Shown here one piece after another: positions 55,828-64,000 of a stretch of DNA of 64,000 bases. Under the pieces are notes generated by a model that worked only from the letters and a program-made list of their open reading frames with translations, was not told the origin of the DNA and made no database searches. Source of the DNA: Capniomyces stellatus. Taxonomy: Eukaryota; Kickxellomycota; Harpellomycetes; Harpellales; Legeriomycetaceae. The stretch is from positions 1 to 64,000 of the forward strand of contig LUVW01000034.1 of NCBI GenBank assembly GCA_001661515.1, in the 5' to 3' direction. Both the position numbers and the translations under genes were made by a program. The first letter of the stretch is position 1; every line of letters starts with the position of its first letter.

Positions 55828-56383
55828 TTTGAACTAAGATATGTTGTGCTGTGGTGATAATAAATCTATCTCGTTTTTAAAGTATTCTAAATTTTGTTTA
55901 GAACTGATGGTTGAAATTGTTGTTTTTTGATGTTTTTATAATTTGTTTAATGAGATTTCTTGGGTCTTAAATACTTTTTTTCTCCCACTTGTTCCTCTTT
56001 CGTTTGCACATAACTAAAGCGTGTGGTTTGAACAGCGCTCTCATTTCCGTTGTTGCATTTCAGTGCTATTGTTAGAAATGTTAGAAATAGCTACACTGGT
56101 ATAAATATTATTCAGAGCATTGCTTTTTTAAACTCTGGTTTATTAATACATCTGAAAATATCAACATATCTAACCGCAATGATTCATCCAAGGCGTTCTA
56201 CACTTTGGAATATAAATTAGACTTCAAAATATAGCTTTCGCTATTCTGTCTCGATCTTTGGATGCTTTTGGGCCTGGGCTCTTAAATTTTTTTGCCTAAA
56301 AATAGCAATGTCTTTAAATATATTAATGGCCAATTCTTTTGACTAAATTTAAACAGCCAAAACTGCGCCATGCATTAATCACA
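55828..56383. other. Intergenic, upstream of secreted protein A
   Basis: AT-rich; includes the likely promoter of the gene at 55354-55827. No exon or RNA gene recognised. Confidence 0.5.
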
Positions 56384-56599
56384 TTACTCCGGTGAGTTGT
56401 AGTAAACTGCTTTTTGGAAAACATGCCAATAGGATAAACCTAATATTTTTAGAGTTTCAGTCCATGTTTTATTTGCCACTCGTGTAATCACTGAAGGTGT
56501 TTTTTTAGAACATGGGGCTAGAGCAATATGCATCATTTTAATGTTCTTTATCGCACCGTTCGCTTGTTCAGTAGTCACTGGTTTGATAACTGAATCCAA
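56384..56599 (-). pseudogene. Degenerate retrotransposon integrase fragment (probable)
   Basis: A 71-codon open stretch without a start ATG. Its pattern, TEQANGAIKNIKMM, then a gap, then NKTWTETLKILGLSYW and finally KAVYYNSPE, resembles the end of a Ty3/gypsy-type integrase core (family: PQ-NG-xxE, Trp, and a terminal SP). The family glutamate after QANG-AI is Lys here, so the piece would be inactive. No LTRs, reverse transcriptase or further element sequence are visible nearby. It lies between the two secreted paralogues. The match is by pattern only and could be coincidental. Confidence 0.4.
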
Positions 56600-56727
56600 T
56601 CCTTTTTTTTGTGGTAACCGAAAAAATTTTATTTATCAAAAATAAAATTGATGCAAACTAGTTTAAAACTACAAAAGAGCTAATTAGTAAATAAACCAAG
56701 TGCTAAACGGTATTCATGGACAGACAT

Positions 56728-57087
56728 TTAGAATCTGTATCTGTTGAACCAGTGTCTGCGGAAGCGGTGGTCTCTGTTCCATCTTCTGCGGAAGTAGAAG
56801 TCAGAGTTCCAGGAGCTTCTGAATTCTGGAACAATGGTGTACAGGTATTGGAATCTTTGTCCGTCATGCACTCTTGGAGCATATTGCAATGTGTTCAAGA
56901 AGTAGACATCTGGGATGGAATCGAAGTACCAGTTTCTTCCGTGACCCCAGTATGGGCGACCGTGGTGGCGGTGGTGGCGTCCCCATCTACGTCCATCCTT
57001 TACTCCTGAGTCGGATGATTTTTCTTCTGGGCTGGCCATGGTGACTTGGGCGGCAACCAACAAAGCTGAAACGAGTTCAAGACGCAT
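56728..57087 (-). CDS. Small secreted protein B, Trp/Arg/His-rich (paralogue of A)
   Basis: 119 aa from the ATG at 57087; the frame extends further upstream, but that part lacks a better start and is Lys/Gln-rich. Residues 1-19 form a signal peptide (LELVSALLVAAQVTMA). A short polar, His/Arg-rich stretch (RRWGRHHRHHGR) replaces the GNGH array of protein A. The rest aligns with A: GRNWYFDSIPD, LQYAPRV, DGQRFQYLYT, RRRWNRD and HWFNRY. No cysteines. It is 901 bp upstream of A on the same strand, so the two are a tandem duplication whose N-terminal linkers diverged. Function unknown; export plus high Arg/Trp content would fit binding to a surface or polymer, but this is inference. Confidence 0.75.
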   Translation of the reverse strand: MRLELVSALLVAAQVTMASPEEKSSDSGVKDGRRWGRHHRHHGRPYWGHGRNWYFDSIPDVYFLNTLQYAPRVHDGQRFQYLYTIVPEFRSSWNSDFYFRRRWNRDHRFRRHWFNRYRF

Positions 57088-57773
57088 TTTTAATAAATAA
57101 GTTGAGAGATTTTTTTTAAATAAAGTTAAGGTTGGGAGAAAAGTATTGAGATACTTGTGGGATGATTTGTGTTGTAAATTTTGAATTTGGTGAATTGGTT
57201 GCTGTTTAAATAGTTGTTGGGATGCTTTGGAATCACAGTTTAGCGCCATGTCAAACCTATTTCCAAAACAAATATACAAAAACATAATTGCTACTATTTT
57301 AATTATATCTATTGTATTTACATGTTGCCCCGTTAATCCAATACAATATTTTTTTTAGCTATATATGCCTGCATTGTACCTTGACAAAAAATGTGCTTGC
57401 AACACCTAAGCGCTATATATCACCTATTGGAAACGTTCATATTATAGTCCTTATCAAGAACATGTTTATTTAACAGCATCCGAGGGAGCCTTAATTCGCT
57501 CCATTTCGATGATTATTTAAATAACGAATCCAATTAAACATTCACATTCTTTGGCTTTGTTGTTTAAGAAATGCCCTATACCATGTTGAATATTCGATTG
57601 GTGGGAATCCAGTACGGCTTTGTTTTATCCAGCTACACACCTCTTTAAACAGCTTGAAACGTCAATTGAAATAGGTAAATGCAAATGCAAATGCAAATAG
57701 AGAGTTGAAAATTGAAAGGAAAGCAAGCAACAAAAGTTAAATCATAGTTCAGCAGATTCTACAAATCATTTGA
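57088..57773. other. Intergenic, upstream of secreted protein B
   Basis: AT-rich, with a GCAAAT triplication near 57678. The open frame upstream of the chosen ATG (57285-57088) is Lys/Gln-rich and probably 5' leader. Confidence 0.5.
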
Positions 57774-58114
57774 ATGGGTAGTAATAGTAAACCGGTATCT
57801 AAATTTAACTCTAAAGGCACTATTATGGATAAAAACAGCCTACGACTAAACCCTGCATTGTAATATGATTGTTATCATATCCTTAATTGTCGATTATAAT
57901 ATTGTTAAACTTGTGTGTATCTGTCTTATTTTATTCGTTTATGCTAGTCGTTGTTTGGAATATCACATCGCATTCCTGTTATTTATACACAATGTACAGA
58001 GCCTATAACGTTGCAAAGGATGGTCATCATGTTTCGACAACGTTGAGCCTCATTTTGATTATAAGAGCATTGATGAATATATTTACATTGTCTCAAATTG
58101 CTATTAATATTTAA
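57774..58114 (+). CDS. Possible small two-exon gene, unresolved
   Basis: An ATG at 57774 opens a 29-codon stretch starting MGSNSKPVSKFNSK, with a possible donor GTAATA at about 57860. Further on, after a possible acceptor ATGCTAG, an open stretch to 58114 reads VVWNITSHSCYLY, then YRAYNVAKDGHHVSTTLSL and ends in a hydrophobic segment; it looks like part of a membrane protein. The phases of the two pieces do not fit with the most obvious borders, so either another border is used, the gene is broken, or the pieces are unrelated. No family recognised. Confidence 0.25.
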
Positions 58115-58956
58115 TTGTCAACAAAGCTAATAACCTTTATTTCCTACCGAATACATACGGAAAAGGCATTTGAATATGGTAATGTTGCTAAAACTCAATT
58201 AGAATACATACATTCAGACAATCACTAAAGCAGTTTAGCTCCAATGCAGCAACACTGATCGTTAGCATACTGCACTGTAAAGTCCAGACAATTTAAAAAA
58301 AACAAGTGTTGCTATAAAACTATGAAATATAAAACGTTATTTTTTTCGGCCTATTACCAACAGTCTTTGAAACAACAATAAAGTGACAATAATAATGAAA
58401 ATTATGACAATAGTAGCAATAGTAGCAATAGTAGCAATAGTAGCAATAGTAGTGATGGTAGCAATAGTAGTAACAAAGGTAATGATAGAAATAATTGAAA
58501 TGACAATAAACAGGCACATCAATGGATATTATTTTTCAACCTTTCAACAACAAGGATACAAATGGGAATAACGACAGTGACGTCAAGAATGCCTTGACTT
58601 GGCTTATAAATCAAGCTCCGTGAAATTAATAATAATACTTGGGGAAAAAGTCGGTAGTAGCCACAATAAAGCGTTTAAACTAAAGCAATTTAAAACAAAA
58701 ACAAAAGCAAAGTAACCAAAGGGTATAGAACGCATTAAATCAGCCAGGTTGAAGACATCAAAAGCTTCACAAGTGCTGTGGTTCTGGGATGTTTTTGTTT
58801 GGCGTAGAAATTTATTTCGCCATTGCTTTTATCTGTTTTGCTGTTGCAATGTGATTGCATTATACCGACATTCTCTAGTATGCAACCGACTTTACTCTAT
58901 GATCCATAGCACAATCAAAAGCCATTAATAAATTGGGTTGAAAAAAAAACCTGGCA
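58115..58956. other. Intergenic with 9-bp repeat
   Basis: The unit CAATAGTAG repeats about five times at 58408-58451, with related sequence to 58480. Otherwise AT-rich, no gene recognised. Confidence 0.55.
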
Positions 58957-59286
58957 ATGGCATATATACCACTATCTGTTATCAAAAATAAACCCCCGCT
59001 AAATATGACCGTAACTGTTGGGTGCCAATTAACAAGCGTGTTGTGCACAATAAAAAACGCTAGGAAAAAAAAACATGAAAAAGTACATTTATTAAAGAGA
59101 TTAGGTTTGAACTATGGGGTGTTAAATATTGAGAAAAGAGTAGAGGAGATACACCAAGGTAGAAAAGTAAAAAAAAAACCCAAATTAAACAAAAAATCAG
59201 TACTGATTAGAGAGATAAAAATATGGGTCAGCGAGTCAGAGAGCCAGGAAACCAAAATGACAATTGGTCAGAACTGTAGTGACTAA
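58957..59286 (+). CDS. Hypothetical 109-aa basic ORF, doubtful
   Basis: ATG frame of 109 codons, Lys/Arg-rich (RKKKHEKVHLLKRLG), ending 3 bp before the stop codon of the minus-strand SYG1 gene. It lies where the 3' untranslated region of SYG1 is expected, has no recognised domain, and its Lys content could simply reflect A-rich sequence. Listed only because it has a real ATG and is longer than other chance frames nearby. Confidence 0.2.
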   Translation: MAYIPLSVIKNKPPLNMTVTVGCQLTSVLCTIKNARKKKHEKVHLLKRLGLNYGVLNIEKRVEEIHQGRKVKKKPKLNKKSVLIREIKIWVSESESQETKMTIGQNCSD

Positions 59287-59289
59287 ATA

Positions 59290-62200
59290 CTAAGACTCTA
59301 GATCTAGATTTTCAGGAGGGACTTTGTCATTAGACCTTGAACTTACAGCAAATGGCAGGGGGATGTCCAAAGTGGCTCTGAACTGTCCACAATTGTTAAC
59401 CTGCTCATTTTCAAGACGGTAAAAGCACCATTGATACCTGCGTAAAATCTCAACTAAAGCCAGAACAAATCCTAGCACAGAGCTTGGAATCCTGACGCCA
59501 TGGATCGTGATTTCGCCAATAAAAGCAAAAACCCAACCAAATCGCAAAATTGGATCGGAGAAAATAGCAAAGTAGTAAACCGGGATCCACCTGTATCTTA
59601 GCTCTTTACGAAGCATCAAGTGCTTAGCATCAGCCTCGAAAAAGCCCCAATCCATAAAGAGATCCCAAAAGCTCGAGTAGACGGTTGAGATGACATTGAC
59701 GAGAATGACAAAGATGTACAGGAGAGTGTATGGCTGAATTGATCCAACTCTAACATGATAAGATATCCAGATGACGCAGATACCAAGAGCATATTTAAGT
59801 GCGTTGGCGACATGAGGGAAGAAGTCTTTTGAGTCAAAGTAACGTCGTAGACATTGGACAAACCGAATGAAAAACGGAATGCATGCAATCGATGTTCCAA
59901 CCCATGATACTGAAGGACTGCATTTATCACCAACATCATTCCAGCTAAACCTGTTCCCACAGCCCAGTAAATAAAATATGTTTAAGCTATAGCTTAAGCT
60001 GCACAAAATATCGCCTAGAAAAAAGTCGCGAAACTCCACAGTTTTAAATCCTGGTAAAAGCAATCGTCTCTATGTAGGCAAACAAAGTAAGAAAATCAGT
60101 ACTGTTTAGTCAAACAAAAAAGGAAAAAAATCCAGTGCTTTTTAACCAAAGTAGGGAGTAAATACTGTTATACTTTCTACAGGACGTTTTTTCCTTGGTA
60201 GAAAAGCGTGAATATACTCTGAGCATAAAGTCTTACCAGCGAAACTAGAAGCCACTTTCTGGCAGACCAGTAAAAAACGTTAAACGGCAGGAATAAAAAC
60301 AACAGGTTGAAAGCAAACAACGATATTGCGATTATGTGGTTGGACTTGACAAATGATAGAGCTAAATTGACTTCTAGTACAAGCACAGAGATTAAATACA
60401 GCGAGGATGATATTTTGAAGAATTGCCATGGCGAAAGATTGTCGCGAGGATCAAACATAAAAATAAACTTGTAGTTTATACGAGCCTTAAACCACGACAA
60501 CATGTTGACAGAAAACAGAACAAAGAACAGCAAAACTAGAATCATGGACGCATATATCTGCATCACAATAGATCTGTTTACCCAATCGCCCTTGGTAACA
60601 GCTTGCATAATAACACTAGCAGTCAGTGGTATCACCATCCCTACATTAAATCCACTTTTGAAGATACTTTCACGGTGAACATTGTAGGATGCAAGTGGCA
60701 TTCTTAAAGCAGTCTTAGCGTTGTGTTCTGATCCACTAGCAAAGTTCACTCTGTATAGCTCCTCAACGTCTTTAAGCATTGTGTCGAGCTTGGTTGACTT
60801 TTCAAAGTAGTTTGAGTTTAGTAGGTTTAAATAGTATACTGCTCCACTGTTCCAGTTTGTAGTCTTTTTGAACTTTTTGAAAATTTTGATCATCCCGGTG
60901 TTGTTCAAAATTCGATAGTTTTTGAGCATTTCCATGCCCCTATGTACCTCCAGCGTCGCTTTTTTCAATCGGTGCTGCGCTCTTGTAGTCGATATGTCGA
61001 CTTGCGCCTCGGAAACAACGTCACCCTCTAATATTATTGATTTTGACAATCTTTTCCTGCCTGTAACTGCACCCAGTATGCTTTTTAAGCCCCCCATAAG
61101 CCCTTCGCTTTTTGATACATCTTCAGTATTCCCAATGCCAAGTTTTTTGCTGTTGTCTGACTTTATCATGTCAAAAATCCTCAGCTGGTTATTGATACTC
61201 TCTAGTCGGCTTAGAAACAGATCCTCTTTTTCTTTGTAAAATTCATTGATTTTGTAAAGCTCGTTGTCGCACTTTTCAAAAAACTCCTGCTCCTCCTTGC
61301 TTCTCAACTCCAAGGCCCGATAAAACATATCCCTGCTTGCGTATGACCTTATAACCTGCTCGGGTTGGTATCTTGTCGAAACTCGTCTGATTTCTACAAA
61401 GGACCCTACTGGCTTCAAGTCATCAAACTCACTTTGTGGAGGCGCCGACTGGAATCGGTTTATAATCGATTGAATCGAATTTGTTCTTCCCAGATTGGCA
61501 CCAACGCTACTCACTCTACCATAATCTGACGCCTTATTGTTTGAACTGGTAAGCATACCTCCTTCTGGAGTTCCGTCTCTGTAAAGTTGTGCTTGTTCTG
61601 CGTGGCCCGACGTCTTGTTGGCGAGACCATTATCCGCTGCTTCGCCTTCTCCATTGTGTCCGCCAAATATTTCTACTTCGGAGTCAATATTACCCAATCC
61701 CGAAACATTTTTAGGTATGTCTATACTATCTCGATCTGTCTCCCTATGCGCTTTTGGTTCACTCTCAGCTGTTAAGGTGTTTCTGGAGCCTTTTTTGTCT
61801 GCGCCAACCAAGTCACGTGAATAAACATGTGGTTCATTAATAGAATCTGCTGCGCCCAGTTCCTCGGAAATCACATTATTGTCCTTTAAAAGGCTTCGGT
61901 ACTGTTTAATGTTACCAATTTCTTGAAAATTTCTAGGTAATGAATGTGATGTGTTTTGCGAGGCGTCTTTAATATTTTTTAGTTTGGTGTTTATCGGAAC
62001 AACTCCTTGTTTACTGCCGTCTTCATGGGTAACTCTCAAAAAATTTAAATCACTGCTTTCTTTACTTTGATTTAACTGCTGCTGCTTTTGCTCTTGCTGC
62101 TGCTTTTGCTCTTGCTGCTGCTTTTGCTTCTGCGTATCTTTGTTTTTATTTTGGCTTTGTGGGCTTCGATACCTGTTTTTGCTTTGGCTGTTGTTAATGC

Positions 62201-62378
62201 TGCTTTTGTTTAACCCATAACCAAGCTCTGGGCCCAATGGAAATATTGGCACCCTGTCAGGCTTGTTCTTCTGGGCTATTGTCACTCGCTTCAGACATTT
62301 TTTGAGACCTTTATAGTCTAGATACTTGGTCTGCCATTCCGGAACAGCCTCTGATTCAATGTACTTGCCGAATTTCAT
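59290..62378 (-). CDS. SYG1: SYG1/XPR1-like phosphate exporter (SPX-EXS), two exons
   Basis: Membrane protein of the SYG1/XPR1 family, which exports inorganic phosphate and senses inositol pyrophosphates through its SPX domain. Exons: 62378-60237 and 60069-59290 (167-nt intron, donor GTAAGA, acceptor CATAG, phase 0), giving 973 aa. The SPX domain begins at the N-terminus (MKFGKYIESEAVPEW ... YLDYKGLKKCLKR) and its later helices are near 350-560 (LEVHRGMEMLKNYRILN, FKKFKKTTNW). Between these is a long polar insert with KQKQQQEQ repeats. Several membrane spans follow from about 570. The EXS domain includes SLRRLLLPGF (formed at the junction), VEFRDFFLGD and RRYQWCFYRLENE. It is convergent with the doubtful ORF at 58957. 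Identification is secure; the SPX insert is longer than in animal XPR1. Confidence 0.93.
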
Positions 62379-63254
62379 ATCATACGTTCTAATAGTTCCT
62401 GGCTCTTACTTTACAAACTCATTGGAAAAAAAATTGAGAAAACAAACGATACTACTTTATAATAACCAACAATAGCACAAAAAAGTTATTTAAAAAAAAT
62501 ATCAGTCAAAGCGATTAATAACAGAACAACAAAATAACTTTTCTCCTAACCCTTAGATGGGATTTTACCTCTGTTGCTTTGTTTCTAAATACTTTGTTTG
62601 GTGTTTACTATTTAGCCAAGTTTTTGTTGACAAAATTTTTTGTTTGCCAGTCAAATGTTCACGTTCACTACTGATTGGTCTTGGCACCACCAATTGCGAC
62701 ATAATGGAACAATCTTCAGCAATTATTTACTTCCTCTAAAAAATCATGGGTAGCTTTAAAAAGCAATCTAAAATTGTGTGGTTTAATCTAATCATTGACT
62801 AGTTTAGCTACCACCATTTCCATTGCCATTGCCATTGCCATTTCTCATCTCATCTTTTTTTTTTTGGCAACAATTGTATTCGAGTCAACCCAATTTTGAA
62901 TGACTCAATAGGTCCTGATTGAGGATCACCAATAAAAAACTGCACTGTTTAGCTCAAACTCGGCAGTCAATTGGCTTAACCAAAAGTTTTGCAATCTTTT
63001 ATTGGCCAGGTATACACTTACGTTCGCTTTTTTATAAATATATCAATCTCGAAATTGAGCTTAGTTTTTTCTACCACTATTTTTATTTGCCACCCTTTGT
63101 TATGTTTGAAGTATGTCATTGAACCTGATCGAGTTTTAAAAACTAACCACATAGATATCCACTAAACGGTTGAAATATAGACTCTGTATAACAATATACA
63201 CACTCTCTTTTAAAGAAAAGGACAGCATAAACCGAAGTTTGGTCTAAAAGCAGC
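62379..63254. other. Upstream region of SYG1
   Basis: AT-rich sequence with a CCATTG hexamer repeated about five times around 62815-62842. It probably contains the SYG1 promoter. A 60-codon hydrophobic frame at 62557-62739 (plus) is likely chance. Confidence 0.5.
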
Positions 63255-64000
63255 TTGACATACACTATCGTCAAAGCAAGGTTACGCTTTGCAGCCGTTC
63301 AACTCGAATGTTTGTTGATTCTAGCGGCACTGCTTAGGGTTTTACCAGTTAAGAGCGTCCATTATTTACCATTTCTACCAAACGTTGACATACCGAGTTA
63401 CAATTCCCCAATTCTAAATGTTTTTTTTCATTTGATTGAGGTAATTTTAGACTTTAGCGTATTTCAACTAATGTTGTAACGTTATTAGCAATTCACGATG
63501 GCAAAAGCTATTTTTGGTATTAAACAAGGCATATCGGGTTTTGCAACTATCAAAGCAGCGTTTTCAGTTTATCTGGTAAAAAGGCTAAACCAATATAGGC
63601 TGAAATCTAGGGTCTAGTTTCATATAACAGCCTACTTTGCCCATTACCAACCTAATTATCAAATACAAAAATAATGCATCAGCGTGCTCTTTTTTAAATG
63701 GTTTGAAAACGGGCTGCCTTTTGCTTTGTTGCATTGAATTAACTAACAAGTTTGTACTATTAGGTAATTTTGTTTATAAATGTTGGTTGATTTAGATAAT
63801 GAATGTCGAGAAAATGGCTAAAATTAGCTACAATAATGGTAAGTAAAAATTCAAACAATAATCTTATAATAATAAATAAATAAATAAACCGAACAGAGCT
63901 TAATGTGGATTTCGCGCTAGTAGGAACTTGGTTGTAGTGATGATTTACGGAAGGGAAAGCATCAGGATCAATATCAATTATGTCATTGGTAAAGCGTGGT
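63255..64000 (+). CDS. Possible intron-rich gene(s) at right edge, unresolved and partial
   Basis: Three coding-like islands on the plus strand. (1) About 63254-63446: follows an AAAGCAG border, lacks an ATG, reads FAAVQLECLLILAALLRV then HYLPFLPNVDIPSYNSP and ends at a GTAATT donor. (2) From the ATG at 63498: 39 codons starting MAKAIFGIKQGISGF, basic, with a possible GTAAAA donor inside. (3) From the ATG at 63799: MNVEKMAKISYNN ending at a clean GTAAGT donor (63839), and after a 58-nt candidate intron the stretch LNVDFALVG. I could not join these into one model, and the window ends before the picture is complete. No family recognised. Confidence 0.25.

Overview
The window is AT-rich nuclear DNA from an intron-bearing fungus. 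The fungal markers are an adenylate cyclase with the Ras-association / leucine-rich repeat / PP2C / class III cyclase layout found only in fungi, a GT15 (KRE2/KTR) mannosyltransferase, Mediator subunit 17 and a SYG1-type SPX-EXS protein. Short introns with GTAAGT-like donors and TAG acceptors, a citrate-type NIS siderophore synthetase and long low-complexity extensions suggest an early-diverging 'zygomycete' lineage. Kickxellomycotina (for example a Harpellales gut fungus) is my best guess, not proven.

Layout. 1-1.6 kb: intergenic DNA with a 5'-truncated LINE 3' end. 1.6-12 kb: giant adenylate cyclase on the minus strand, with a separate first exon reconstructed here. 14.7-18.9 kb: proteasome subunit SEM1 (minus, three small exons) diverging from MED17 (plus, five exons). 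19.2-29 kb, all minus: GT15 mannosyltransferase, a UPF0047/YjbQ protein (four exons, one GC-AG intron), the spliceosomal RED protein (three exons) and an IucA/IucC-type siderophore synthetase (four exons). 31-33.3 kb: COP9 signalosome subunit 6 in eleven exons (plus). 33.7 kb: tRNA-Asp(GTC), followed by a second, internally deleted LINE. 35.2-36.8 kb: a Lys/Ser-rich unknown protein. 37.9-38.3 kb: exons of an unrecognised plus-strand gene. 39.1-39.7 kb: a secreted Cys-rich, probably GPI-anchored protein. 41.2-44.5 kb: PIG-H/GPI15 with a huge N-terminal extension. 44.7-47.2 kb (minus): a five-repeat Myb/SANT protein and a small membrane protein. 50.3-55.0 kb: a P5-type ATPase with a signal peptide and a cysteine-rich exoplasmic domain. 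55.3-57.1 kb (minus): a tandem pair of small secreted paralogues, with an integrase relic between them. 59.3-62.4 kb (minus): SYG1/XPR1-like phosphate exporter. The right edge holds coding-like islands I could not assemble.

The genes form no operon or obvious cluster. They are housekeeping and surface functions: cAMP signalling, transcription, splicing, proteasome and COP9, GPI-anchor and O-mannose glycosylation, iron and phosphate. The most distinctive content is the NIS synthetase, the divergent P5 ATPase with its lumenal Cys-rich domain, the enlarged PIG-H protein and the tandem secreted Trp/Arg-rich family. Several gaps contain short open stretches with splice-like borders, so the real gene count is probably higher than listed. 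All exon borders were read by eye from splice consensus, phase and family conservation, without transcript support.
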